Shown here: positions 34,549 through 46,349 of the stretch, piece after piece
Position numbering within the stretch: the stretch's first letter is position 1
Layout of the letters: each line of letters opens with the position of its first letter
Source of the DNA: Toxorhynchites rutilus septentrionalis
Taxonomy: Eukaryota; Arthropoda; Insecta; Diptera; Culicidae
DNA length: 64,000 nt
NCBI RefSeq assembly: GCF_029784135.1
Contig: NC_073746.1
Span: 16,196,416-16,260,415 of the forward strand
Direction: 5' to 3'
The notes under the pieces: model-generated
Told to the model about the DNA's origin: nothing
Seen by the model: only the letters and a program-made list of their open reading frames with translations
Database searches by the model: none
Translations under genes and position numbers: made by a program

Positions 34549-35373
34549 TTTAATAAATTCGTTCATTTTGCTTTTAAGCTTTCTACTTTGGTACCTATTT
34601 GATTGAAAACATAAAAAAATCATCGAATAAAATGCTTTTCAAATCAAGCGAATAAAAATCAAACTTCGGACACCACTTATGAAAAAATCAAATTTCGGAC
34701 AGATTGAATTCAAATTTCGTACACTTTATTTTGTAATTTTTTGAACGAAAATAACATTTCACTTGATTATATTTTATAGTCACTGCGAAACACTTACCAA
34801 GCAATCACCGTAACCTGATAACGAGGATGAGAACTGATGAAACACGAGACAAATTTAAATATTGATGAAGGGGTAAATTCTACGTGCTCACGATAAGCGA
34901 ACGTCAAACACAATCGATAATGAGTGGATTTTAGATTTTGAATGAAAATGTAATTCTCAAATGAAGTGATAGTGAAACATAGGGATTACCTTAAAGAAGC
35001 AATTGTGATATTGATTTTATAGTTATATCATCAGTGCATCAAGCATTCCAAGATATTAGAACAAAGTGTCCGAAATATGATTCAGAACGATAGACTACTG
35101 TTTGAAAAAGGGCCAAACATTTTTTCTCGATTTTTTACAATAAGTTATTACCCAAAAACTTTAATACCTGAAAATTCTGGTTAGAGGACAAAATTTAGGA
35201 AATTGTTTAAATTTTCATAAAAAACTACCTTTTTTTTCAATTTCGCTGAAAAAAAAATTATTAGAAATAAAAAACCATTTTTTTTTCTCAAATTCTCAAA
35301 AAAAAATAAGGTACACCGGGGCAAGTTGAAATTCGGGGTAAGTTTTAGTAGGAATGATGAACTGACGTGATAA

Positions 35374-35381
<8 letters not shown>
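34549..35381. other. AT-rich non-coding DNA
   Basis: No gene. A string ggtacaccggggcaagttga at about 35311 looks like a MITE terminus, but no matching second end was found before the microsatellite. Confidence 0.35.

Positions 35382-35469
<88 letters not shown>
35382..35469. repeat. (AT)n microsatellite
   Basis: About 44 uninterrupted AT dinucleotides. Its exact length is likely to vary between individuals and is hard to sequence reliably. Confidence 0.95.
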
Positions 35470-35472
<3 letters not shown>

Positions 35473-35899
35473 ATACATTATCTTTCAACCCACCTTATGA
35501 CAGCCATTGCCAAAATATTGGAATGCTTCAACGCAATCCGCGCCTTTGTTTATTTTTCCTTGTTCCGTGAAATCAGAACAATCATTTTTGCGCGTTGATT
35601 CAATCGGTCCGAAAACACTGATGTTTTCAAAAATATCTCAAGAATTGCAAAAAAAAAAGTTTAGGTCTGATGAATTTTTAGTGAGAATTTTTTTCATTTT
35701 GGGTTTTTTTTACTTTGTTGTGAAGAATTCTAATTTAAAACTGAGAGATCTACAAAAAGTTGATCAAGGAATGAAATGTAGGAAATTGTTTAGGTTTTCA
35801 TTGCAAAATATAAAACAAACTTTAAAAAAAAATTCATTGAAAAAAAATATTTTGAAAATTAAAATTCATTTTTCTCGAAAACATGTGTTTTTAAAATTC

Positions 35900-37500
35900 T
35901 GAAAAAATAGACCCTACAATTTCCAACCAGTCATCCGTACATTGGATGATGGGCAGTTTGACGCGGTAAAAGTTTTTCGAACAACAACTTTTTCATGTTT
36001 TTCTTTGATTAATTACTATTAATGTTCAATTCGTAACATTGTTAAGTTTACATTATCGCGATTTACATGCTCTGCTGGCTTTTTTATATTTGGAGACATG
36101 TCTAGAACATGTCAAACGCGAGAATTTACACACAAAAATGTTACGTGTAAAACATTATTTTTTCAGAAGTCTCCATACAAAAATGCCTTATATTCCAGAA
36201 ACTATATACGATGACGTCTTCGACAAAAGTTCATATTTTAATGAGATCTAAAACCTTGTCGAATACACTATATCACTATCTTGAATTTAAACACAACTAG
36301 GATTAGTTGTAATTTATTCGAAGAAAACATGAAAAAGTTGTTGTTAGAAAAACATTTTCCCTGTAAAAGTGCCGATATCCGATGTATGGACGACTTGTTG
36401 GAAAATGTAACTCATATATTTTTTTTCAGAATTTTTAAAAAATACGTGTTTGAGAAAAATGAATTTTAATTTTAGAAAAAAAATTTCAGCAAAATTAAAA
36501 AAAAAATTTGGCATTTTTTTAAATGACAATTGGAACAATTTCCTACGTTTTCCTACCTTTTGAACAGAATTTTGTAGGTATCACAGTTTATGAGTTATAA
36601 TTTTTTGTGCAAAATCAAGAAACATTTTTTGGTCCTTTTCAAAATGTTGTTTAATATTTTTTATAAGTATTTCAAGTATGCAAATTTCTTGAAAGACCCA
36701 GTTGTTTACACCCACAACGTTTCTCTACTGTCTGAGATGGTGCTGCCAAGTTGGCATGAAATTCGACACTTCGAAAAGTTTGGATTTTTGTTTTTGTCAT
36801 TATTGATTGTGTTAGTTTTTCATAGTTTTTTCGGTCTCGCTATATTTTTTATATTTTTTCTTGAAAGCTGAGGTTTTTTTACATAACATGTCCAAAGATC
36901 AAAGGTGTATCTTTTTTTTTTTTTGCTTTTGATTTATGATTTTTCAAATTTAACTTGCTTTGAGTATTCGTTCAATATTCCTATGCAACTAGACTAGATT
37001 CATGCGACTAGAATCCATTTTTTTTCGCAAGTGTAATATTTTCAAAAAAATACTGGCTCACTGGTTTCAATTTCATATTTTGATTATCTGAATCGGTCTA
37101 GTAGTTCAAAAGTTATGAATTTTTGAAAATGTAATTTTTGGAAGAGAAGGCAAAAATGATTTTTCGGACCATCATCGGTTGACTGTGGTAAATCATAACA
37201 TAGAAATGAAAAAAATCACATCCCTGATTTTTGGGTATGTTATGTAAAAAATCCTCAATCTTCAGAAAAAGTGTACAAAAATATAGCGCCCTTTAATCCA
37301 AGACCATGAAAACAACAAAAACAAATACAATCGATAAATACGCAAACAAAATCCAAATTTTTTGCAAGCGTAATATTTTTCAAAAAAATCTTTTGCCTTG
37401 AAACTAATTGTCTTTATTTTGATGTGTCGATCATCTGAATCGGTTCAGAAGTTCAAAAGTATTGAATTTTCTATCTTGGAAAAATACTAATATTTTGCGA
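35900..37500. repeat. AT-rich dispersed repeats
   Basis: 35960-36480 resembles 18300-18900 (caacaactttttcatgttt; aaaatgccttatattcc). 36936-37143 matches 42950-43140 in the same orientation (cgatattcctatgc, agttcaaaagttatgaat) and again more weakly 37340-37480. These are multiple copies of non-coding elements whose ends I could not define. Confidence 0.5.
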
Positions 37501-37929
37501 TAAAGAACAGACACCTTTTTACGAAATTCTGAGAACCACTATATCGGTTCGGCATGGAATGGTTGAACACATGTAGAAACAGAAGAAGTGGGGCTCACGA
37601 CGCAATATTTGGCTTGTATTCAATTTGTATTCCGTTGTTACTCTCGTTGCCCCTTTTGCTCGGTACAATTTGAGGAGCATAAATCGGGCCAATGAAAACT
37701 TGGGATTTAACACTGCTTTGACAGAAGCAATGTTTGCAGTCTATTAAATTTAATAGTTGTGTAACACACATACATATAGAAAACTGAATGTTACTTACCT
37801 AAGCTAAAACTTAGAGCATATTGGAATATACCAGCATAGTTTTTGTAGTACAAGAATCTCGTTGTAAAAATAAAATTGAAATTAACATCGAAAGAATAGA
37901 ATGTTTCGACGAAATTCTATTCTTTATAG

Positions 37930-37973
37930 ATTTTTTTTTCGTTCTGAATTATTATTCAGAACGAAAAAAAAAT
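37930..37973. repeat. Perfect 20-bp hairpin
   Basis: Arms of 20 bp (a, nine t, cgttctgaat; and its exact reverse complement) flank the four-base loop tatt. It lies inside a looser inverted repeat with gaatagaat on both sides, immediately before the GA-rich satellite. Confidence 0.8.
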
Positions 37974-38010
37974 TGAATTTAACGTCGACAGAATAGAATT
38001 TTAAGCTCGT

Positions 38011-41000
38011 TTTGAATTTGAGAATAAAATTTGAGTATTGTTCGGCCACTTTCAAACCAGCTCCCACAGAGGGATATTCTCAGCAGCCTCCCAGTAGAGA
38101 GAAAGAGAAAGGGAAAGAAAGAGAAAAAACGATAGAAATAGAGAGAGACAGCTAAAGGGAGAGAGAGAAAGAAAGATGGAAAAAGAGAAAGAGAAAGATA
38201 GGGAAAGTTAAAGAGAAAGAGCGTAAGATAGTAAGAGACACAGAGAGAGAGAGAGAGGGAAATAAATAAAAAGAAAGGTACAAAAATTAAAAACAAAGAT
38301 AGAGAAAGAATGATAGAGTGAGAATGATAGAGAGAAAGAATGATAGAGAGAGAATGAGAGAAAGAGAGAATGATAGAGAGAGAATGATAGAGAGATAGAA
38401 TGGTAGAGAGAGAGAATGATAAAGAGAGAGAATGATAGAGAGAGAATAATAGAAAGATAGAATGATAGAGAGAAAGAATGAAAGAGAGAAAGATTTATAG
38501 AGACAGAGAGGATGATAGAAGGAGAGAATGATACAGAGGAGGATTAATAGAGAGAGAATGATAGTGAGAGAGAATAATAGAGAGAGAGAATGATAGAGAG
38601 ATAGAATGATAGAGAGAAATATTGATAGAGAGAGAATGATAGAGAGAGAAAGAATGATAGAGAGAGAGAGAATGATAGAGAGAGATAATGGTAGAGAGAG
38701 ACAATGATAGAGAAAGAATGATAGAGACAGAGAATGATAGAGAGAGAGAATGATAGTTTTGAATTTTAAAATAAAATTTGAGTATTGTTCGGCCACTTTC
38801 AAACCAACTCCCACAGAGGGATATTCTCAGCAGCCTCCCAGTAGAGAGAAAGATAGAGAGAGAAAGAGAAAGGGAAAGAAAGAGAAAAAACGAAAAACGA
38901 GAGGGATAGCTAAAGGGAGAGAGAAAGAAAGATGGAAAAAGAGAAAGAGAAAGATAGGGAAAGTTAAAGAGAAAGAGCGTAAGATAGTAAGAGACACAGA
39001 GAGAGAGAGAAATAAATAAAAAGAAAGGTACAAAAATTAAAAACAAAGATAGAGAGAGAATGATAGAGTGAGAATGATAGAGAGAAAGAATGATAGGAAG
39101 AGAATGATAGAAAAAGAATGATAGAGAGAGAATGAGAGAAAGAGAGAATGATAGAGAGATAGAATGGTAGAGAGAGAGAGAATGATAAAGAGAGAGAATG
39201 ATAGAGAGAGAATAACAGAATGATAGAATGATAGAGAGAAAGAATGAAAGAGAGAAAGATTTATAGAGACAGAGAGAATGATACAGAGAAGGATTAATCG
39301 AGAGAGAATGATAGTGAGAGAGAATAATAAAGAGAGAGAATGATAGAGAAAGATTAATAGAGAGAGAATGATAGAAAGAGAGAATGATAGAGAGAGAATG
39401 TTAGAGAGAGAATGATAGAGAGAGAGAATGATAGTGAGAAAGAATGATAGAGAGAGAGAGATAAAGAAAGTAAATGATAGAGAGAGAGAATGATAGAGAG
39501 AGAATGATAGAAGTAGAGAATGATAGAGAGAAAGATTGATAGAGAATGATAGAAAGAGAAAGAGAATGATAGAGAGAGATAATGATAGAGAGAGAAAATG
39601 ATAGAGAAAGAAAATGATAGAGAGAGAATGATAGAGACAGAGAATGATAGAGAGAGAGAAAATGATAGAGAAAGTAAATGATAGAGAGAGAATGATAGAA
39701 AGATCGAATGATGAAGAGAAAGAATGATAGAGAAAGAAATTGATAGAAAGAGACTGATAGAGAGAGAGAGAGAATGATAGAAGGAGAGAATTATAGAGAG
39801 AAAGATTAATAGAGAGAGAATGATAGAGAGAGAGAATAATAGAGAGAGAAAATGATAGAGAGAGATTGATAGAGAGAGAATGATAGAGAGAGAATGATAG
39901 AAGTAGAGAATGATAGAGAGAGAAAGAGAATGATAGAGAGAAAAAATGATAGAGAGAAAGATTGATAGAGAATGATAGAAAGAGAAAGAGAATGATAGAG
40001 AGAGATAATGGTAGAGAGAGAAAATGATAGAGAGAGAAAATGATAGAGAGAGAATGATAGAGACAGAGAATGATAGAGAGAGAGAGAATGAAAGAAAGAG
40101 AAAGAGAATGATAGAGAGAGATAATGGTAGAGACAGAGAATGATAGAGAGAGAGAATGATAGTTTTGAATTTGAAAATAAAATTTGAGTATTGTTCGGCC
40201 ACTTTCAAACCAACTCCCACAGAGGGATATTCTCAGCAGCCTCCCAGTAGAGAGAAAGAGAAAGGGAAAGAAAGAGAAGAAACGATAGAAATAGAGAGCG
40301 ACAGCTAAAGGGAGAGAGAAAGAGAAAGATAGGGAAAGTTAAAGAGAAAGAGCGTAAGATAGTAAGAGACACAGAGAGAGAGAAATAAATAAAAAGAAAG
40401 GTACAAAAATTAAAAACAAAGATAGAGAAAGAATGATAGAGTGAGAATGATAGAGAGAAAGAATGATAGAGAGAGAATGAGAGAAAGAGAGAATGATAGA
40501 GAGAGAGAATGATAGAGAGATAGAATGGTAGAGAGAGAGAGAATGATAAAGAGAGAGAATGATAGAGAGAGAATAATAGAAAGATAGAATGATAGAGAGA
40601 AAGAATGAAAGAGAGAAAGATTTATAGAGACAGAGAGAATGATAGAAGGAGAGAATGATACAGAGAAGGATTAATAGAGAGAGAATGATAGTGAGAGAGA
40701 ATAATAGAGAGAGAGAATGATAGAGAGATAGAATGATAGAGAGAAATATTGATAGAGAGAGAATGATAGAAGGAGAGAATGATAGAGAGAAAGATTAATA
40801 GAGAGAGAATGATAGAAAGAGAGAATGATAGAGAGAATGTTAGAGAGAGAATGATAGAGAGAGAAAGAATGATAGAGAGAGAATGATAGAGAGAGAATTA
40901 TAGAAGTAGAGAATGATAGAGAGAGAAAATGATAGAGAGAAAGATTGATAAAGAATGATAGAAAGAGAAAGAGAATGATAGAGAGAGATAATGGTAGAGA

Positions 41001-41172
41001 GAGAAAATGATAGAGAAAGAATGATAGAGACAGAGAATGATAGAGAGAGAGAATGATAGAAGGAGAGAATGATAGAAAGAGAAAATGATAGAGAGAGAAT
41101 GATAGAGAGAGAATAATAGAGAGAAAATAATAGAGAGAGAATGAAAGAAAGAAAGAGAAAGAGAGGGAAAGA
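38011..41172. repeat. GA-rich satellite with higher-order anchors
   Basis: Three kilobases of variants of GAATGATAGAGAGAGA. It is organised by three near-identical, non-simple anchors of about 100 bp starting at 38011, 38757 and 40163 (tttgagtattgttcggccac, ctcccacagagggatattct, cagcagcctcccagtagaga), each followed by a similar series of GA runs including aaataaataaaaagaaagg. So it is a higher-order repeat of unequal units (about 0.75, 1.4 and 1.0 kb), consistent with expansion by unequal exchange. Confidence 0.9.
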
Positions 41173-42446
41173 ATTGGTCGTTGCGGAACCTATACTATAT
41201 ATAGAATAAACTTTTCAGCGCAACATCTTTTCATATTTCCACCTTTGCGGTTTAGCGTGTTTCTTCTTCTTGACGTAATAGCTCTAAAGCCACATTTTCC
41301 TCCACATTTGTTATAATCAAAACTTTCAAATTTGACAACACATTAAAAACCAACAATAATGTGTGCGTGTGTGCAAAAAACACGAGACGGCATGAAAATC
41401 AACGCTTTTTATGTTAAGAACCAAATCTCACCGCAATTTGATGTCGACAACTCGCTGTTAGGAGTAAGACTTAGGTCTCAATTGCAATATTTTCTTTTTT
41501 TTATTTTCTCGATCTAACCAGGGAACAGGATGTCAAAGTACAGCTACTTCCGAGTGTGGCAAATGTATACTTCGGAGTCATTTCGCGAAGAACTGTTCAT
41601 CCGATACCCTTGGGGGGAACCGCCGATTTTTTTTCCTCTTTCTTAACATATCATTCGTTGGTAATGTGTTTAAATGGCGGCCGATTGGGGGCTTCGTTTC
41701 GATGTTCCACAAATTTCACGTTTTTCGTTGAACATCCGAAGTAACTCTTTTTTCATTTTTTAGATCTCTCTTCTAGCGAGGAGACAATGATAAACTTGAG
41801 ATCGGTTTCTCGTAAGGTGGGAACGGAAAACCAGCTAGAGCAATGAAGGACTACGTATACTCCGCAATACTTTCAGCAAGTACTTTCATGTTAAAATCCA
41901 AGTGATCGCAATCTTACATTTTCAGAATGTTAAAATAGTAAAAATAATTTGCCGAAAGAAATCACAAGCATCATGAAAAAACTGAGGAACTAATATCGAC
42001 CATGAAATCCTAATACCGCAAAATGACACGAAATTATTCCGGATAATGTTTAATTTTGGACGAGCTTGAGCTTGAGCTTGGGTAGACTGTACAAATCGTA
42101 GTTGCTCTCCGTGATTGACCTGATAATGTTTCATTTTGGACGATGAACTTAATTTATCAAAACTCTCAAAGATCTGCCTCTGAAAGAGTGAACGATATTG
42201 ATCTGATGATAATTTCCCCATACATATATCCAAAGTAGATTTCAAAATAAGTTTGAGCAAAGAGTGATGCTTCATGTTATTATGATTGAGATAAGGTTAT
42301 CCAAATCATGGTTGAAGTTTACAAGTTTATCCATTAACACGATAACCACCGACTGAGCGGGAGACCGACGTGATTATCCAGAAGTATTCAAAAGCAAGTG
42401 TTTCGTGGGAATAATGATTTCATTTCTTCAAAATTATCAGATAATA
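41173..42446. other. Non-coding DNA, no gene recognised
   Basis: Balanced to AT-rich sequence without recognisable coding regions. It includes one small bounded repeat, listed separately, at 42041-42143. Confidence 0.4.
42041..42143. repeat. Short insertion flanked by 22-bp direct repeats
   Basis: gataatgtttaattttggac at 42042 recurs as gataatgtttcattttggac at 42122, enclosing a short segment with three gagcttgagcttgg-like repeats and cgtgattgacc. The arrangement looks like a tiny insertion with its target duplication, or a local tandem duplication that has diverged. Confidence 0.35.
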
Positions 42447-43412
42447 CCGTTTTGTCTCAAATTCCGAACACTTAAGCTTTGGTGGCCATTAAACAGTGTC
42501 TCATTACTCAAAATGGTACTTTTTCGCGAAATTAATTTGATTTTTGGATACAATAGAGCTTTCTTTTTCATTTGACTTCACAAAAAATGATTTACAAATA
42601 TATTGTCATGTTGAAAAACTAAAAATTACATTAATCACATTTGTCTCAAATTCCGAACAGCCAAAATGCATTTGTTTGAAACATTCAGAACTTCTGAACT
42701 ACTGGACCGATTCAAATGATCGATATATCAAATTAAAGCGAACAAGCTAATCTTTTTTGGAAAAATATTTTACTCGCAAGAAAATTGGATTTTGTTTTCG
42801 TAATTATCGATTGTGTTCGTTTTTTCTAGTTTACATGGTTTCGGGACCACGGGCGCTATACATTTTTATATTTTTTTTCTGTAAGCTTAGTATTTTTACA
42901 TAACATGTCCAAAAATCAGAGATGTGTTTTTTTTATCGTTTTTGAGTTATTATTTTTCAAAGTTAACATGATTTAGTTTTTGTTCGATATTCCTATGCGA
43001 CTAGATCTATGCGAATCAGATTCCATTAAATATTCTAGAAGACTAGCTCATTGTCTTCAATTTAATATGTCGATAATCCAAATCTGTTAGGTAGTTCAAA
43101 AGTTATGAATTTTTGAAAAACGTCATTTTTGGAAAATGTATAATGTATTTGGAATGGCTGTATAATCGAATCAGTATATAATCGAGTTTGATCTGTCACT
43201 TCAGGACCCCGGTTTTGTTATTGTGGTTTTAGTTGAAAACCTGGACAAGAAAATCTATTTAACCTCTCGTTGGTTCGCACCTGCGATCTGCGTTTTGCAA
43301 GGAAAGAGCTCGCAAACATTTGTTAACAAATGGTCTTTTTATATTGTTGCTCCAGAATTGGATTGTCCTTGTACCCCAATTTCTAAACTATCGCTGTATT
43401 TGCCGGAAAATA

Positions 43413-44713
43413 AAGGGTGTGTCACATCAAATTGCATCACGGAAAAAACGCTGTAGAAATTCGTCCAGTAGACCGATCCTTTTGAAAATTTTAGACAGTA
43501 AAATAAAAACTATTAAACAACTTTTGGCATTTTATTTTTATTCATACTTCGAGCCCAAGCCCGTATGCTCGCACCTTCCTCTTTATCCCGTCCATAAGGT
43601 TCTGTACAACGTCAGGTCGTAGTTTTTTTTTTGGAACAGAAATCCATTTTCTCTTGAAGTCTGCCTCCGATTTGACAACTTTTGAGTTCTTCCGGAGGGC
43701 CTGCTTCATAATCGCCCAATATTTCTCTATTGGGCGAAGCTCCGGTGCGTTGGGCGGGTTCATTTCCTTTGGCACGAAGGTGACCCCGTTGGCTTCGTAC
43801 CACTCCAACACGTCCTTTGAATAGTGGCACGAAGCGAGATCCGGCCAGAAGATGGTCGGGCCCTCGTGCTGCTTCAATAGTGGTAGTAAGCGCTTCTGTA
43901 GGCACTCCTTAAGGTAAACCTGCCCGTTTACCGTGCCGGTCATCACGAAGGGGGCGCTCCGCTTTACGCAAGAGCAGATCGCTTGCCACACCATGTACTT
44001 TTTGGCAAACTTGGATAGTTTCTGCTTGCGAATCTCCTCCGGAACGCTGAATTTGTCCTCTGCGGAGAAGAACAACAGGCCCGGCAGCTGACGAAAGTCC
44101 GCTTTGACGTAGGTTTCGTCGTCCATTAACAGGCAATGCGGCTTCGTCAGCATTTCGGTGTACAGCTTCTGGGCTCGCGTCTTCCCTACCATGTTTTGCC
44201 TTTCGTCGCGGTTAGGAGCCTTCTGAACCTTGTATGTACGCAGGCCCTCCCGCTGCTTGGTCCGCTGGACGAATGAACTTGACAAATTCAGCTTATTGGC
44301 GACATCCCGGACCGAACTTCTCGGATCACGTCTAAACTGCTTAACTACGCGCTTGTGATCTTTTTCACTGACGGAGCACCCATTTTTGCCGTTCTTCACC
44401 TTCCGGTCGATGGTTAGGTTCTCGAAGTATCGTTTTAGTACTCTGCTGACCGTGGATTGGACGATTCCCAGCATCTTACCGATGTCCCGATGTGACAACT
44501 CCGGATTCTCGAAATGAGTGCACAGGATTAATTCACGACGCTCTTTTTCGTTTGACGACATTTTTCCAAATTTACGAAAAATTGACAGTGAAGCATGGCC
44601 AACGTGATCTATACACTCTTATCTGATTATAAGCGAAAGCTGAAGATATAATTCCTAAAAATTAAATTTCTACAGCGTTTTTTCCGTGATGCAATTTGAT
44701 GTGACACACCCTT
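43413..44713 (-). mobile_element. Complete ITmD37E mariner, copy A
   Basis: Length 1,301 bp, flanked by TA on both sides (43411-43412 and 44714-44715). Terminal inverted repeats are perfect over 49 bp (43413-43461 and 44665-44713), beginning AAGGGTGTGTCACATCAAAT. One intact transposase gene lies between them on the - strand. With matching TIRs, target duplication and uninterrupted coding it has everything expected of an autonomous element. Confidence 0.9.
43542..44561 (-). CDS. Intact ITmD37E transposase
   Basis: 339 residues from an ATG to a stop, normal length for the family. N-terminal paired helix-turn-helix region: first near residues 23-45 (LSHRDIGKMLGIVQSTVSRV), second near 83-105 (SVRDVANKLNLSSSFVQ). 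Catalytic triad: D148 in LMDDET, D241 in FWPDLAS, E279 in ELRPIEKYW, with exactly 37 residues between the last two, which defines the DD37E group described from mosquitoes. The protein would bind the TIRs in the nucleus and cut and paste the element at TA. No stops or shifts; neighbouring copy B shows the same protein in broken form. Confidence 0.93.
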   Translation of the reverse strand: MSSNEKERRELILCTHFENPELSHRDIGKMLGIVQSTVSRVLKRYFENLTIDRKVKNGKNGCSVSEKDHKRVVKQFRRDPRSSVRDVANKLNLSSSFVQRTKQREGLRTYKVQKAPNRDERQNMVGKTRAQKLYTEMLTKPHCLLMDDETYVKADFRQLPGLLFFSAEDKFSVPEEIRKQKLSKFAKKYMVWQAICSCVKRSAPFVMTGTVNGQVYLKECLQKRLLPLLKQHEGPTIFWPDLASCHYSKDVLEWYEANGVTFVPKEMNPPNAPELRPIEKYWAIMKQALRKNSKVVKSEADFKRKWISVPKKKLRPDVVQNLMDGIKRKVRAYGLGLEV

Positions 44714-44866
44714 TATTTAGCATTTGCAAAAAAGTAGTGGTCAAAACCAATGATAAAATGTTTGCGTTTGCAAATTTCATAGAAGACAAGCATAGTCAAT
44801 TTTCCAGTTTTTTGAGTTTTTTCAACTATTTCGTTTGCTGTTTTCATATTAGGTGCTAGAAAAGGT

Positions 44867-46056
44867 AACGTTGGCCATGTTTCACTGTCAATTTTTCGTA
44901 AATTTGGAAAAATGTCGTCGAACGAAAAAGAGCGTCGTGAATTAATCCTGTGCACTCATTTCGAGAATCCGGAGTTGTCACATCGGGACATCGGTAAGAT
45001 GCTGGGAATCGTCCAATCCACGGTCAGCAGAGTACTAAAACGATACTTCGAGAACCTAACCATCGACCGGAAGGTGAAGAACGGCAAAAATGGGTGCTCC
45101 GTCAGTGAAAAAGATCACAAGCGCGTAGTTAAGCAGTTTAGACGTGATCCGAGAAGTTCGGTCCGGGATGTCGCCAATAAGCTGAATTTGTCAAATTCAT
45201 TCGTCCAGCGGACCAAGCAGCGGGAGGGCCTGCGTACATACAAGGTTCAGAAGGCTCCTAACCGCGACGAAAGGCAAAACATGGTGGGGAAGACGCGAGC
45301 CCGGAAGCTGTACACCGAAATGCTGACGAAGCCGCATTGCCTGGTAATGGACGACGAAACCTACGTCAAAGCGGACTTTCGTCAGCTGCCGGGCCTGTTG
45401 TTCTTCTCCGCAGAGGACAAATTCGCGTTCCGGAGGAGATTCGCAAGCAGAAACTATCCAAGTTTGCCAAAAAGTACATGGTGTGGCAAGCGATCTGCTC
45501 TTGCGGAAAGCGGAGCGCTGCCTTCGTGATGACCGGCACGGTAAACGGGCAGGTTTACCTTAAGGAGTGCCTACAGAAGCGCTTACTACCACTATTGAAG
45601 CAGCACGAGGGCCCGACCATCTTCTAGCCGGATCTCGCTTCGTGCCACTATTCAAAGGACGTGTTGGAGTGGTACGAAGCCAACGGGGTCACCTTCGAGC
45701 CAAAGGAAATGAACCCGCCCAACGCGCCGGAGCTTTGCCCAATAGAGAAATATTGGGCGATTATGAAGCAGGCCCTCCGGAAGAACCCAAAAGTTGTTAA
45801 ATCGGAGGCGGACTTCAAGAAAAAATGGATTTCTGTTCAAAAAAAACTACAACCTGACGTTGTACAGAACCTTATGGACGGGGTAAAGAGGAAGGTGCGA
45901 GCATACGGGCTTGGGCTCGAATTATGAATAAAAAGAAAATGCCAAAAGTTGTTTGATAGTTTTTATTTTACTGTCTAAAATTTTCAAAAGGATCGGTCTA
46001 CTGGGCGAATTTCTACAGCGTTTTTTCCGTGATGCAATTTGATGTGACACACCCTT
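44867..46056 (+). mobile_element. 5'-truncated ITmD37E mariner, copy B
   Basis: Homology to copy A begins at about 44867 (cgttggccatg upstream of the start codon) and runs to a perfect 49-bp right TIR (46008-46056) followed by TA. The left TIR and about the first 110 bp are missing, so it cannot be excised as a unit. It lies head to head with copy A, and the two make a 1.1-kb inverted repeat with a spacer of about 0.3 kb. Confidence 0.88.
44912..45927 (+). pseudogene. Broken ITmD37E transposase, copy B
   Basis: The frame starts at ATG 44912 and is almost identical to copy A. At about 45424 one base is missing relative to copy A (gacaaattcgcg for gacaaattcagcg), shifting the frame so translation ends at 45529. 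The rest continues in another frame, but the codon before the second catalytic aspartate is TAG (45625-45627) where copy A has TGG. A few substitutions are otherwise seen. The product would lack the second aspartate and the glutamate, so it is inactive as an enzyme, though the N-terminal DNA-binding part could still be made. Confidence 0.9.
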
Positions 46057-46349
46057 TATTATAAATTATAAGTTGTATCGATACATGTAAATGATGTGAA
46101 ACTGTAGCCTGAAACCTAAAGAATATCAGGGCTCTCATTTTTCAATTATTAATAACATTAAAGCGTGGTAAATTTACATTTAAAAATGAAGTGTTCGGAA
46201 TTTGAGACTGTTCAGAATATGAGACAAAACGGTAATTCCGTGCTTTTTTTTGCAAAAAGTAAAAAAAATGCCGCAAAAAACTGTGTCTTACATAATATAC
46301 AATGTATGTATGTTGAAATCAAAATAATCGATATTTTTTGTCTTTCCAG

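Larger units (their letters stand above)
42447..46232. mobile_element. TA-flanked TIR element hosting two mariners
   Basis: Left end CCGTTTTGTCTCAAATTCCG and right end (reverse complement) CCGTTTTGTCTCATATTCTG are inverted repeats of about 24 bp, each flanked by TA (42445-42446 and 46233-46234). TA flanks suggest a Tc1/mariner-type non-autonomous element. Just inside the right end there is a second copy of the terminal motif (gtctcaaattccgaacactt in reverse), and another internal copy lies at 42645. Its own interior is non-coding AT-rich repeat; nested ITmD37E copies make up most of the length. Confidence 0.6.

Noticed and set aside
35296..35570. Poly-(Tyr-Ile) open frames
   Set aside because: Pure translation of the AT dinucleotide run.
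38287..40220. Long Ser/Leu/Ile-rich open frames (up to 288 codons) on the - strand of the GA satellite
   Set aside because: They are translations of AGAGAG/ATGATAG simple repeats read in reverse, with no start context, conserved domain or stable frame across satellite units.
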